Origin: Dactylonectria macrodidyma
Taxonomy: Eukaryota; Ascomycota; Sordariomycetes; Hypocreales; Nectriaceae
Direction: 5' to 3'
DNA: 64,000 nt
Assembly (NCBI GenBank): GCA_020744425.1
Contig: JAGMUV010000003.1
Span: 1,488,001-1,552,000 of the forward strand
Shown here in pieces: positions 1 to 13,774 of the stretch; within the stretch, counting starts at the first letter, position 1; each line of letters opens with the position of its first letter. Under the pieces are notes generated by a model. It saw only the letters and a program-made list of their open reading frames with translations. It ran no database searches and was not told the origin of the DNA. A program made the position numbers and the translations under genes.

Positions 1-38
1 GTAGCCTCCTTTCGCAAGAATCAACAATGAATACGTAC

Positions 39-97
39 CTCTTCAACTGGTGGTTCAGGGGTGAGCTGGGGGACATGCTGGAAGCAGTAAGTTCCAT
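39..97 (-). CDS. possible first coding exon of a gene running off the left edge (partial)
   Basis: On the minus strand an ATG at 97-95 sits in a good start context (ACCATGG) and opens a 59-base reading frame of 19 codons plus two bases. It ends at a strong donor, GTACGT, at 38-33. The encoded peptide is short, Ser/Pro-rich and ends in QLKR; it matches no domain I know. If real, the rest of the gene lies to the left of the window, and its promoter shares the long spacer with hog1, divergently. The support is only start context plus donor, so chance is quite possible. Confidence 0.3.
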
Positions 98-2406
98 GGT
101 AGGTCTCCTTGTGGTGTGGGTGGGCATATGACAGTTGTGTCTGTCCTGGAGGGTCGACACTGCATTGATGAAAGTACGTAGAGATCGGTCATCGCAAATT
201 TTCATTTATTGTTAGATCCAGCCTGGCAGGGAAGCAGCTGGGCTTAAAGTGTTCCCCCGCTGCAGGGTCGAGACGGCTGATTGCGCTGCGCAAGGGGTCA
301 ACTCCAAACCCCCCTACGCTCCCCCCTCCTTCCTGCGGCCTGGCACTATGGGACAGGATGTGTCTTTTCGGATACTAATGCAGTGGCTGATTTAAGACGT
401 ATCATCGGGCGTGCGGCTCATAACAAACACTTAGGAGCTGCGTAGCAAGAAGGGGGCTTCGACGGAAAGTGGAGATGGTGTCACAGGGAATGCCTAGGAT
501 AGGAGACGGTACGGCCAATACGATGACATGGAAATCCCATTCGAACAAGCGTTACCGGGTTGAGACGTGGTGTTTCCATATTGAGGATGAACAGTGCCAG
601 ACAGTGACAGGCCTAGCTACCCCAAGTGTGTTGATTCGGGGACTAGAGCACCAGGCATGCGGGAGGCGTTCATTCCGGAAGCTTTGGCGATGTCGATCTC
701 AGGGCCTCTAACCAATGTATGGGGTATCTGTGACCATTTGTGCCTTTTCTATCTATCTCGGCCGGGGTGATGGTGGTGGCGATCTACTAAATCGTGACAA
801 TGGAAGACGAGGTTGATGAGGGTGATCGACAGGGCACCCGGAGCTAAGATTTGTGTGGCAGGTCAGGATAGAAGGTCTACGAGAATGAAGAGGCGTACAA
901 CGTGATTTTTGCTTTGTTTAAGATACAGTTGATTGTTCTTGTTGTGAATTCGGCTGGATGTGAGTTGGATGTTCGTGTTTTTAGGGGTTGGTGTTGTAAG
1001 CGGTATCTTCTGACGCACGCCACCGAGAACGACGGCAGAACACGGCACTTGCCTTCCCCCCACGGTCGCAGGTAATTGGAATTGTGTCCTCGGGCAACGC
1101 GCAAGAAAAAAAGACCTGGTTCGCGTATGAGCTAGCGTTGGGGCCAGAGATAGACTGCTCAGAGTGACGTCGGCGTGGCCGTATGGATTGAGGCACGATT
1201 GGAAATCATGGAAATATTGGATGATAGCGGCTAGGGTACAGCTGCAGGATGACGTCGGCGGGGTCGACTGGGGGGGCGGAAGAAAACGTGCAACGGTGAC
1301 AGCAACAGGGGATTTCGGGCAGAAAATGCATGCAGGCAGGGCATGGGAAAGAGGCCAAAGGATGGTTAATGAGTGAGAGGGAGTGTGGCACAAGGGCTTG
1401 AGTTTGAGCAAATGGGAGAGCAACAGGCTGGTGCTTTTTGGGTTTGGAGTGGCCTCAAGGCTTTGCGGGAGAGGCATGGAATGATGGAACTAAAAGCTGC
1501 CAACCTAAAAGCCTTGGGCGGGCGAGATATAATTCCCGATTCCTCCCTGTGATCCCGATGTTCGGGGCAAGTCTTCCTGGGTGCCAGGGTGCGCTGAGCA
1601 GTAAAAAACCCTCTCCTGTCCAATCCACCAATATTTGTTGCGCAGGGTATTAATTCGCAGGGGATGTCGCAGGGCACTCGGCAGCACTATCTAGCGGTAT
1701 CATTACAGGGGCGGGCCGTTAGAAGCCCCAAGGCCCGTGCACGCACGCGCTCTGAGCGTGAAGGCGTCCTGACACCTGGCTTGGAAGATGGGGGGATCAC
1801 GTCTATGACGTCATCGATGGATGGCACGTTTTAGAGGCAAGCGTGCTGTCATGGGGTTGATGCGCTGCACAAGCCGTGGATCGCAGGACAGGGGAAGGAG
1901 CAGTTCCAGGTTTTTGAGGCGGGGATAGCACATTTCCCGGGCAATGGGGCAATGGGGGAGAGGAGAAATCAGGGGCTTGATGGGGGACGGCGGTTGCCAC
2001 CATGATAGATTATCAAGGTGTTGGGAAAAGAGGCATCGCCGTCCTGGGTATCTGCCAGATGGGAGTCTATCGTGCGATGGTGGTGGAGGGACGGGAGAAA
2101 ACACGAGTCCATAAGGTGAATCTGGAAGACAATTACGAGGCAAAATCTACCAGGCGGATCTAGAAGGCAACTCTCAACGTTGACTCTAGAAGGCGACTCT
2201 ACTAACTGACAGGCTTCCACGAGGATGGCATTCTCGCAGAAACCGACCAAGGCATCTACGCAACCCATCCTGGGGACTTGGGGAGTTCTTCAAGCTCCAA
2301 TTGGATCCGGAAGAAACCCTCCATTTTCTCTAATCCGCGCCAGCTATGACAACAGGGAGGGGTGTGGGAAGCCATGATGCAGAGTCGGGTTCTGCATTGC
2401 ATCCAT

Positions 2407-2432
2407 CCCCCTCCACCCCCTCCACCCCCTCC
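2407..2432. repeat. C-rich tandem repeat, about three copies of a CTCCACCCC-like unit
   Basis: Three near-identical copies of an 8-9 base unit, almost pure pyrimidine on the plus strand. No gene overlaps it. It may be a simple slippage repeat. Confidence 0.7.
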
Positions 2433-2877
2433 AAAATCAACATGGGATGAGACAACAATCTGGGTGCATAAGTTAGAGATACTGCCCAAGCCCTGGCCTG
2501 ATTCTGGAAATTCCAATCCCCCTCCTTTGCTTCTTCCCATTCTTCAATCCCATCTTCTTCGTGGATCCTCTCTCCTCCAAGGCTCGCTCATCGTCCGTCA
2601 CCTTTGCGCAAAACTCACATCCACAAAAAACACGACAACCTCCTCGTACACCACTGCTCACCGCGTATCACCGCAAATCTTAACCCTCACGACCAGGAGG
2701 TGGGCCCAAGACCCAACTGACGAACGAAACGAGAGAAAGACAAAACAAAGAGTGGGAAAAAAAAGAGGAACCTTCTGCAACCGCCGCCATTGCATTGACC
2801 GAGAGCTTTGAGAGAACACCACTCCAATTGCCACTCCTAAGAATTGCCATCCTGTACGGTTCCCCCAATCTCTATTC

Positions 2878-2910
2878 TTTTTTTTTCCTTTTTTTTCCTT
2901 TTTTTCCCCC
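2878..2910. repeat. T-rich block with CC spacers
   Basis: Runs of nine, eight and seven T separated by CC and closed by CCCCC. Such pyrimidine blocks often lie in fungal core promoters and 5' leaders; here it lies about 1.55 kb before the hog1 start codon. Confidence 0.6.
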
Positions 2911-4084
2911 AAATTATTCCGCCCTGCCTCCCTCTCTGTTGCTCGTCATTGTGGGATTTTTAAAGCGTCTGTTGCTTTTCTTTCCTCGCCACTCCGCCGC
3001 TGAACCGTTACATCCGCCACGCGGACAGGGCAGGGTAAGTGAAGCGTCTCATCCAGTGTTCAATATTGCCGCCACATGCCTACCTATTCACCAATTGCGC
3101 CGCCCCTCCTTCTCGTCCCCTCTGGCACGACCCGCTCGCAGACAGAGAACGGACGAGAGCTACGCGAGGAAGGCCAGGATGACAAGAATAGGCACGAGGA
3201 TACATGTAACGCAGCACTAGGGCGAGCCACCAGGCAAACCAGTCCGATTTTCCCAACGTCTAACTGGGAAAACGGCAGCTAGTTTGCGCGACAGCGAGGT
3301 GGCTCGTTAGCAGCTGTCTACCCACACACAAGGCGCTGACCAAAGACGACCACCCACCGATTATAGTGCCCAGCTAAGAAAATCGACAAGGGGTGCTGCG
3401 TGAGATGGCGCTGGAAATGAAGCTTGTGTGGTAGTCTTGTCTGCTGCGTGCCGTGGCTCCGCCCTGAGTCTTGTGATTTGTGTCGTTGCCTTCTGCTTGT
3501 GTGTCGACATGACGACTGCGGATGGTGTTTCTGCAGCACCATTTGATCGCTTCCCACTGAGAATGAAGGCAAAAATGGAACATGAGAGCGCTGCTAACCA
3601 AGAACAACAGTACAGAGTCAGTCAGTCGTCAGTCGGCACGTCCAAAGCACACACACGCCGCAATATATCGGCCCCGCCACCTTGATACGACAACCGTCCA
3701 CTACGCGAGACGCCAGCGCCAGCGCCGTCGCCCGCCGAAGCTTCCTCGCCTGTCCCGCAGACGCTTCCAAACGTGACAGCACGCCTTCTCTGCATAGAGG
3801 GGACCCGACGCCAGGACGACCACGAGCAACACAGTGACGAGAACACTCGAAGAAAAGAGTGAAAAAATACGAGGATAAATCCTGTGGACCGAGAAGATAT
3901 TCGGCGGCGACAGGGGAAAAGTAAAACGAAATAAATCAGAAACGTCCTCAAAAAGCGACAAGAAAAGGAAAAGAAGAAGATCGAAAGCCGACCTTCCTAA
4001 ACTCGACCACGATCATCCCCCCCTGCGCGCGCGTCCATCCATCTGTCTGAGAGCCTAAGAGCCTGAGTGACAGCGCAGTCCAGT

Positions 4085-4463
4085 GGGAACCCGACCGATT
4101 TCCAGCGGCTTTTCCTCCCCACTCTCCATCGCCTATTCAACCGCTAAATCGCCCCGTGCCTCTCTCTCTGCCTCTGGTCCCTCTGCCTCCACCATCCACC
4201 ATCCCCTCTACAGTCCAAACGCTATCCGCCCCCCCCCCCCCCCCCCCAAATCAAGCGACCATCACTTTTCACCCACCAATTCTCCTCCCTTTCTCTCCTC
4301 CTCCTCCAACCGCCTGCGTCACCTATCATTTCATCCCCTCCAACGCCGTCGATCGATCAACAGCCAGCGACGTGTTGCGCTTTTCCGCCCTCGCTGACTC
4401 TCGCCATCTCGCTCGACTTCCCCGCGCCCCTTCTCCCATCGACTCTTCAACCCCGCCTTCACC
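4085..4463 (+). promoter_or_regulatory. pyrimidine-rich proximal promoter / 5' leader of hog1
   Basis: The plus strand is strongly C/T-rich up to the hog1 ATG, a usual feature of highly expressed filamentous-fungal genes. It contains an uninterrupted run of 19 C at 4229-4247, about 217 bases before the start codon. The transcription start cannot be placed from sequence alone. Confidence 0.5.
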
Positions 4464-6147
<1,684 letters not shown>

Positions 6148-7069
6148 ACAGGAAGGCTCTCGTTTACCAGGAATAGGGTGATACTATGGCGCAAGAGAGG
6201 GAGGCGCAAATGATACCACGAATTCACTCATATACACGCCCATCCAAACTCGTGCACATCAGCGAGAGAAGCGTGGCACACGCACAACCTCGAATGGCAT
6301 GGCTCAGATAACTGAAGCACTTCCAAACACGCACAACAAGCACGAATGCACGTCTGGCGTTGAGGAGACACATGCGGTGGGCTTGTGGGCGGGTGGTTTC
6401 TCGTTTTATGCTATATGTTTCTTGTACGGTTTTTCTCATGATACAACGGAGCACAAAATACACGACACCGTAGGGGTTTTCAGATTCCATTTCTTGCGTG
6501 CTGCATTCCTCTTTGACTTGTCTTCTTGGTCCCTATCAAAGGTTTGGGGGCGGCGTGGACCAACCACAGATACTCCATCGGTGGTGGGCTTGGTATAGGG
6601 TAAGACGATGGGATATATTCAATGTTAAGTGGTATTCTTAAAGCTGATGTTCATGTAGACTATAAATCACGAATTTGAGGCATCTAACCGATCGAATTGG
6701 CTATAAGGTCAGGGCTAAGGTAAAGCTAAACGAACGTGAGACGACAGCCATACCAGTCTGGCTTGTCAGTTCCTAACACACATAGCCGTAGCAATTTATG
6801 ACTGATCATCTTTTATGGGTCCCATAACAGAGTGACATAGTTTAGAATCCGTATTTGTGATTTGCGACTATTTAATCAAGTAGATATCAGATTCACTGGA
6901 CTCCAAGCTATGCCTTCGCCGCGCCAGGACGTTTGGTCCTCCTCCAGACCAGAGAAGCACCTCACAAATGCTCGCTATTTTTCCGAACACGTTTTATGTA
7001 TCCTACTTCCCAGAGGTATGATCAACCCAAAACAACATCGTCTTTTTGTGTCCATCTCCAATCGCCAGC
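6148..7069. other. convergent 3' region between hog1 and the ABC transporter
   Basis: About 920 bases between two facing stop codons. It becomes A/T-richer from about 6600 on, as expected for 3' UTRs and terminators. I see no gene in it. Confidence 0.6.
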
Positions 7070-10000
7070 TTACTCGTCTAGTATGGCCTGTAGATCCTCC
7101 ATCTCGCCGCTGTGATACACCATGTCGTAGAACTGACCCCTGGTGTGATACAAGTCCTTGGGGGAGCCGCACTCAAGAACGCGCCCGGCACTCATGACGA
7201 CAACGGTGTCGTAGTCAATGATGGTGCGGAGCCGGTGGGCAATCGTGACGAGTGTGCGGTCGCCGCCCGCCTCGTCAAGCTCCCGCCTCAGAACCTTTTG
7301 GATGCCCTGGTCGGTTTCGTAGTCCATGCTGGCGGTCGCCTCGTCAAGGAGCATGAGCTTGCTCTGGCGGATCAGCGCGCGGCATAGCGAGAGAACTTGC
7401 CGCTGACCGTGGGAAAAGTTCTCGCCACGGGCGTCGACATTGGTGTCCAGGGATATGGGGTTGTTGTGTACGTCGTCTGTAGCATCGTCGTGGTGGTCAT
7501 CCTCGTCGTCGGAATTGTGGACCGAAAATGAGGCGATACCCTTGCAGTTGTCGAGTGCCTTGTCTAGAATGGCCTGGGGAAGCTGACCACCTGGGTCAAG
7601 GTTTGACCTTACGGTGCCGTTGAAGAGAACAGCTTCTTGAGGTATGATAGTCAAAGCCTCCCTGAGTCGGTGTCGGGGCACTTTGGTGATGTCGACGCCA
7701 TCGTACAGAATCTGACCGGAAACAACGTGGGTGAAACGGAGCAAGGAGAGAACCAGCTACGGTCAAGATCAGCATAATTTAGATATAAACAATGAAGAAC
7801 ACATGGCGAATTAATGCTTACCGTACTCTTGCCGGATCCTGTACGGCCCACGATTGCAACCCGTTCACCAGCCCTGAACTTGAGGTTTACGTCCGTGAGA
7901 ATGTCTGGGCCCTCGGGATCATAACGAATTGTGACGTTTCGGAACTCGATGTCTCCAGAAAGGGGCCAGCCCTTAGGGATCACATGGGATGGGTCATCGG
8001 TGTACTCGTCCTCCTCAGAGTAGGTCTCGTCGCCCTTTTCCTCTGGCTCCAGTTTGACATACTCCTTGACTCGATGGAACTGTGTTCGTTATTGTCAGCA
8101 GTGAAAAACCCGATTTGCAAAGTCGTGGCAACCTACGCTCTGCATTTCTACCTCGAGATCGTTCATGCATCTGACGAGCATCAGGATCGTCTGACTCAGC
8201 CCGTTGGCGTTGGTGAGCGAGAAGCCGACAAGACCCGCAGCCACCACCCCAGCCTGAGACACAGCAATGATGCCTGCGGAGAGAGCCACCAAGGCAGTGA
8301 CGAAGTCCACGCGGACTGCAACCCAGCGGTTCGCATTGAAATTGGCCTCGGCTGCGGTTGACCAGGCGCGTAACTTGTTGGCCAATTCTTCTCGGAACGC
8401 CTCTGGCATACCCGCCCTGGCGCGGATCACGGACAACCCCGACAGCGTATCTGCGAACTGAGAGAAGACGGGAGACTGGGCGGACGAAGTGAGCCGCTTT
8501 ATGACGACGGCAGTACGAGTGTACATTTCGCCGATGAGGACGCCAAACAAACAGGTGAAGAGGGCCGGAACCATGAAGATGGGCATGATGCTGCTGACGG
8601 CGCCGAGGCGGAAGAGCATCATGAGGATAGCATCTAGAGTCGCTCGCAACATGCTGCTGAGCATACCGTCGATGGAAGCCATATCGCTAGAGAAGCGGTT
8701 CGTAATGCGACCGATGGGGATGTGCTTGAACCACGACAGCGAAACACCCATGATGGCCCGGATAAAGTCGTTGTGTAGGCGTCTTGCAGCCCTCCAGGCT
8801 CCCCATTCAAACATGATGACGGGTACCGAGTAGAAAGCTATATCTAGGAAGGTGAGCGCGGCAAAGATGCCCATGTAGTAGGCAATGTCGACGTGTGCCT
8901 TGTGGTTGTAGGCCTCGACCCAGACGGACAGCCAAAGGGTGCCCGCAAATGTGAAGATGTGAGTGGCAAGCAAGAAGCTGAGGCAAATTATAACAAAAGC
9001 AGGATGTCCAAAGTAGCTCATATATTGCAAGGCTGTATCGAGGTGATGATATTAGCGTTGTCAATAAGCAGAAGGCGGAGTGTCATACAGGTCAGTCGGC
9101 CAACCTTTCCCGAATCTTTCATCTCCTGGTTGACGATGTCCTTAGCCGGTTTCTCCTCAGCCTCTACTGATTCGTTTAGAGTGGTATTATCGGATTGCAG
9201 CCCAGATTCCACTCCGTCTGGTGTTCCAGTGTCCTCGATATCGCCTCCCAGAACCTGCGCCAGGGCGATGGGTTTGCGCACAACCCCGATCTGTGTCTCG
9301 GCAAGCTTGACCAGTCCCTTTTCCAGCGTTACGGAAAAGTCGACCTGCTCCGAAATCCAGGGAATGTTGGTCACCAGGACAGTAGTTCTCCCATTGAGGA
9401 GGTCGCTGCAGAAGCAATGTTTCCACACACCAGCAGCTGTCTTGGCATCCAGCGCTGCGAGAATGTCATCCAGCAAGAGAAGTGGTGCCTTTGAATATAG
9501 AGCCCTGGCCAAAGCCACGCGAGCTTTTTGGCCTCCGGAAAGCGATGTTCCATTCTCACCCACCGTGGTAAAGTCCCTTTCTGGCAACTCCTTGAAGTCT
9601 TCCCACAAGCAGCAAGCCTCAATGACACGCTCATACCGCACCTTTTCCATGGGACTCCCAAATAAGATGTTGCCCTGAATAGTGTCATTTTGAAGCCAAG
9701 CAGATTGTGAAGCAAACGCTACATCCTTGGGTCTCGTCACAGATCCACCCTCGATATATGTTTCTCCAAGGATTGCTAATAGTAACGTAGACTTTCCACT
9801 TCCACTGGGACCACTGATAGCGTTCAAGCCTCCTTGAGCGAAGTCGAGTGAGATGTCATTCAGAGTGAAAGAGGCCTTCTTATTCCGCCGAAACGAAGCC
9901 TCTTTGATCTGGAGAGGCCCTACCGGGTAGTGTAAAAGAGGCACCGTACTCTCAAAATACTTATCGAGACGACTGACTGATACCAGAGCACCTGCGAAGT

Positions 10001-11666
10001 TGCGAGCGAACGAGCTAGCCTGCATGATGTTCCTGCGGATGTTCTTGACGAGGAAGATAGAGGTAAATGCAGTAGCGGCGTCGAGACGATGCTTGTCGAG
10101 GCCCACGTGAAGCGCAAACATCACCAGCAAGGAAAGGTACGGGAAGATCTGCGTGATTTGGTTCAGTACAGCCTGCAGAACGGAAACTCTCCACAATTCT
10201 TTTTGCTCAGCTGCGCGGGCCTCGATGATCTTTTCTGTGATTGGTGTCTCCCACGAGAAGTACTTGATGGCTCGTAGGGAGGCTAGATACTCTGTCACTA
10301 AAGACATGCGAGAATCCTGTGCCTTTCTAACACGCCTTTGAGAGAAGTACATGCTTCGTCCAAGCCAAATTGACACCGGGGTCGCTAAAGCAAGGATGGC
10401 AGTACCAACCAACGAAGCCCACCCAAGCATTCGGTACATGCCAATAAGAGAGATGATGGTCCCTAGGGGTACTCCGACAAGGGCTAAAATCATGTCTCGG
10501 GCTCTGTAAATAGCATCCACGTCCGAAGCCATGAGGTTTGACAAACGGCCGGCTGAGGTACTCTTGGGCGCCGCCCTCTTCTCTGTGCTTTCGGATTTGG
10601 TGTTGGAGTGCAATTCGAATGGATCTTCTTCTAGCTCCATCGAGTCGAGAGCAGTGTGATATAACTCCTGGGTGAAGGCGGATTTTATTCGCACAACGAG
10701 CCTAGTGGAATTGAATACATATTGCTGAAAGCAGATGGAACGGGTTAAAGGGCCAATGAACATGAGTAATAACCACAGCCAGGGCCTATAAGTGGCATCG
10801 CTTGGATTAGCAAGATATTCCAAGAGCTTGAACATGCCATAGGGAGCGAGATTCTCCACCGTATAAGCAGCTCCAATCCAGATGGCCATGAGAATCAACT
10901 CGTCGCGTTGGAACCGAACTGCCGTCAGGAGTGTTTTTTTCGATATCGAACGAGCTTTCTGGACTTGGCGGAGGAGGTACATGGGCTCGTCGTACCAGGC
11001 AATCTTGGGGATGCCGTCCATTTCAAGCTTGCCCTTAGTACCCTTCCAGATTGTGGGGGTAAGCCATTCGTAGGTGCAGTAGTAAGTGAGCCAGCTGCAC
11101 GACTCTTCAGGGGAGGGCTCGTCGCCGGGGCTACATCCTGGGATGTCCATGTCAATCTTGGGAGGCACCCATTCTCTGGGAGTCATGATGGCCAGAACAA
11201 ACGTGAGTGTCAGAACCGAGATGGCACCGATCAGACTGGCATCACGCATGCACTGGGACCCGATCTGGATGCATGGGAGACTGTGAGCAGTGACAAGCAG
11301 GAGAAGCATGGCTGTAAAGACGAAGTTGACTTGGTGGAGTGCCACATGACGCCATTGGAGGTCGTTGACAAGGCGGAGAAGGCCAAGAAAGAAGGCATAG
11401 GCGGGAACAATTACATTGAGAAGGTGAGCGCGACCCTCAACGTAGGCAATGGAGAGGAACGAGACGGATGCGAGCCTAGCCACTTGGGATAAGAGTTCGA
11501 AAGGCCAATGGATTTTGGAGGCTTTTAATCGATGGACGAAGATTTCTCGGCGCAACTGGACCAGACGAACAGTGATCCATGACAGGGACAGGATGAGGAC
11601 GACGGCTTGGGGACTGCCGGATTGGGCGAACTCAGAGACATCGTTGAGCCATGGTATTTCTGGCAC
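7070..11666 (-). CDS. ABCC/MRP-type ABC transporter
   Basis: Four exons on the minus strand: 11666-9089, 9032-8137, 8079-7822 and 7756-7070, giving 1472 residues, typical of full-length ABCC proteins. An N-terminal hydrophobic block of about five segments (TMD0) is followed by TMD1-NBD1-TMD2-NBD2. NBD1 has a Walker A GPSGSGKST near residue 616, signature LSGGQ near 708 and Walker B LLLLDD near 728. NBD2 has Walker A GRTGSGKST near 1236, an altered signature FSHGQ near 1356, and Walker B LMLLDEA near 1379. NBD1 ends its Walker B with Asp where NBD2 has the catalytic Glu, the known ABCC asymmetry. Family members (Ycf1, Ybt1, Yor1 and multidrug types) export conjugates, bile acids or drugs from the plasma membrane or into the vacuole. 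The substrate cannot be read from sequence, and no biosynthetic genes lie beside it. Confidence 0.93.
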
Positions 11667-13677
11667 GTTTAAAGGAGCCCGATAGACGCTGAGGGAAATG
11701 TTTTAGTATGAGAAATGGAGTCGAGCCGCAAGTACTATGGCCCATAACAGTCGGGGACAATGGCTGCTGAGGATTTTACGGACCTGGTTAGATAAGAGTG
11801 CTGGGATATGAAGGTAGATTGATTCCTATCGTAGGGAGAGAATTCATAGCCGCCGAAGCGATGGATCACGAAATCCATGGTGATGACATAAGATTCAAAG
11901 CAGAGTGAGAGACGGATGGAGAGAGAGAGAGGGAAGAGGAAGAAGGACGACGAAAGCGGCAGATGGTAGGAAAGGGAAGCGGAATGAGAGAATTGGAAGC
12001 CAAACCGGCAAGCGCAGGTGCACAGAATCCACAGGTAGGTAGAGATGGGGTCGGAGAGACAAGAAGGTCACGGAGAGGAAAGAGCAAACTACCTTATTAA
12101 GCACCCCAAACTGGGGTCCTACTGGGATATTCCTTTTGTGTCAAGGATCTGTAAAGCCTGAGGAGGGGAATGGAATGGATTGTGCTCTCTCTTTGGGTCT
12201 CTGAATGCAGCCAGACGGACGCGCGTGTGCAGGCCTCACGCCCAAAAAGTCGGGAGAGTGGATTTCTTTGTGGTGGAGTCGTGCAAGGGGGCAATGCTCA
12301 GCAGTGGCTCATAGCGGGCCTAGAGGGCGTCACACTGTCAAGACTGCAGGAATGACTCCCCAACGCTCAGCACCATGACGCACCATCCCATCGGCTTACA
12401 GGGCACTCAGTGGGATGCCGCCCCCCGAAGTCGTAGTGGCCGACGCCGGCGGGGCTGGTGCCTGCGGGGCTAGCGGCATCACAGTGCCGGGCCAGGGGCC
12501 TCAACGAGCCGCCATGCGCCAAACCATTTGTTCCCTGCGATCCCTACCCGCAAACTTGACCGACTTGGTGCAACCAGCGCAACAACAAGCAAAACGACTG
12601 GTCTTGCATTTGCCCTTTGACCGCCTCACTCCCCCCAGCTTCCTCACCGGTTTCGGTGTACATTTGGCGTGTTCTAGCACTCTAGCCCGACAGGTCTACC
12701 GTAGTCGTCTCTTTCCTCACCATCGCGGTGAGCCAGTGAGGAAACGAAGCGGCGCCCGGTGTGAGCTGTTGAGAATCCTCAACCATCTCTTTAGTCTACC
12801 CTAGCACACAAATTGATTGAAATGGTGGCGAGGTGCTGCCTGATGGGGAAGGTTGCCATTGAAGATCAGTACCTTTTGTGATTGAACTCGGCTTACGAGG
12901 CAGATCCGAATCGGGGGTGCGATAAGACGTGCTCTGGCTTCGTCCTGTTGTGATTCAACCTGTCGGACCAGAGTGTGGGCTGACTTGGACCGGGTTTACC
13001 TGTAATGGCTCGCCGGCAACATGCCGAATCCCGTCCGGCCAGACAGGGAGGTTGAAGAGAACCTTGTTTCAATAAGTCATACACTCGCCGAAAACAAACA
13101 GCGTTCTAGAGTTATTGTGCCAGACTCCATGGGAACATAGCTCTGCCAGTCGATTGCTCTGCTTGATACTCCGCCCATATTGTCCATGTCCATCAAACTG
13201 TTTGTTAGATGTCAAGCGTCTGATTACCAGACCAAGCCACTTAACTTGCCATCGAGAGGATGCTCATGAATTATATCTGAGCAAACTACAACCCTAAGCA
13301 TACTATGAGAGTCGAGTTGCGGATCCCAGATCTTCTCCGCCTTATCATCCGTCACTTGCTTGTCTTGCACCAAGTCTTTCGTGTGCGGCGATGGGATACG
13401 CAGCCAACCGCCTAGACCCACTGAGCAGCTTCTTTCAGCCGGCAATGATGGCAGCCATCCGGCAAACTTGCATATGCGCACTGTCCCCTAGTCGGACTTT
13501 GAATCAATTGTTTACAACATATCGGGTTCCACCCCCTAGAGAACCTACGAAAACCGTCAAGGCTCGACCATAAATCAGCGCATCAGCACCTCGCCGCCGA
13601 TCAAAGGTGCCGTATATAAGTTAATGTTAGTCTTCGCCAGGCATAGCCAATCACCATTGGCTCACATCAGCTGCTAC
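11667..13677. other. spacer between the ABC transporter promoter and tRNA-Arg
   Basis: From about 11880 to 12100 the minus strand is pyrimidine-rich (GA-rich on plus), fitting a promoter or 5' leader for the ABC transporter gene. The rest has only short, unrecognised frames; the longest, on plus near 12415-12804, lacks any family resemblance. Confidence 0.55.
13613..13619 (+). promoter_or_regulatory. TATA-like element upstream of tRNA-Arg
   Basis: TATATAA lies 59-65 bases before the first base of the tRNA. Some fungi, notably fission yeast, use an upstream TATA box for tRNA genes, though usually closer. It may be chance. Confidence 0.3.
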
Positions 13678-13749
13678 GGTGTGCTGGCGCAATGGTAGCG
13701 CGTAGTCCTCCTAAGACTAAGGCTCAGGGTTCGAGTCCCTGGTATACCG
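13678..13749 (+). tRNA. tRNA-Arg(CCT)
   Basis: A full 72-base cloverleaf without intron can be folded by eye. The acceptor stem pairs 13678-13684 with 13742-13748 (two G-U pairs), the D stem is GCGC/GCGC, and the anticodon stem TAGTC/GACTA is fully paired around the loop CTCCTAA with anticodon CCT at 13710-13712. The T stem CAGGG/CCCTG encloses TTCGAGT. Discriminator base G is at 13749, with CCA not encoded. The internal B box GGTTCGAGTCC is canonical. A run of eight T follows 17 bases later. Confidence 0.93.
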
Positions 13750-13766
13750 CGAGTTCTCTGGTTCTC

Positions 13767-13774
13767 TTTTTTTT
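13767..13774 (+). terminator. RNA polymerase III terminator of tRNA-Arg
   Basis: A run of eight T starting 18 bases past the discriminator base, the standard Pol III stop signal. Confidence 0.8.

Larger units (their letters stand above)
98..4463. other. 4.3 kb spacer upstream of hog1, no supported gene
   Basis: All open frames here are short, overlap on several frames and show no recognisable protein. The stretch holds a C-rich tandem repeat (2407-2432), a T-rich block (2878-2910), a GGTAAGT donor-like site near 3033 that could belong to a 5' UTR intron, and a pyrimidine-rich segment from about 4085 to the hog1 start. It most likely carries the hog1 promoter and long 5' leader, and perhaps a non-coding transcript. 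Confidence 0.6.

Noticed and set aside
863..1477. 204-codon minus-strand frame
   Set aside because: Ser/Leu/Pro-rich composition typical of chance frames, with no recognisable domain and several overlapping rivals.
2362..2811. 149-codon plus-strand frame with a Pro run
   Set aside because: The Pro run is the C-rich tandem repeat; the rest shows no protein-like pattern.
12415..12804. 129-codon plus-strand frame
   Set aside because: No family resemblance, GC-driven composition and no supporting start or promoter context.
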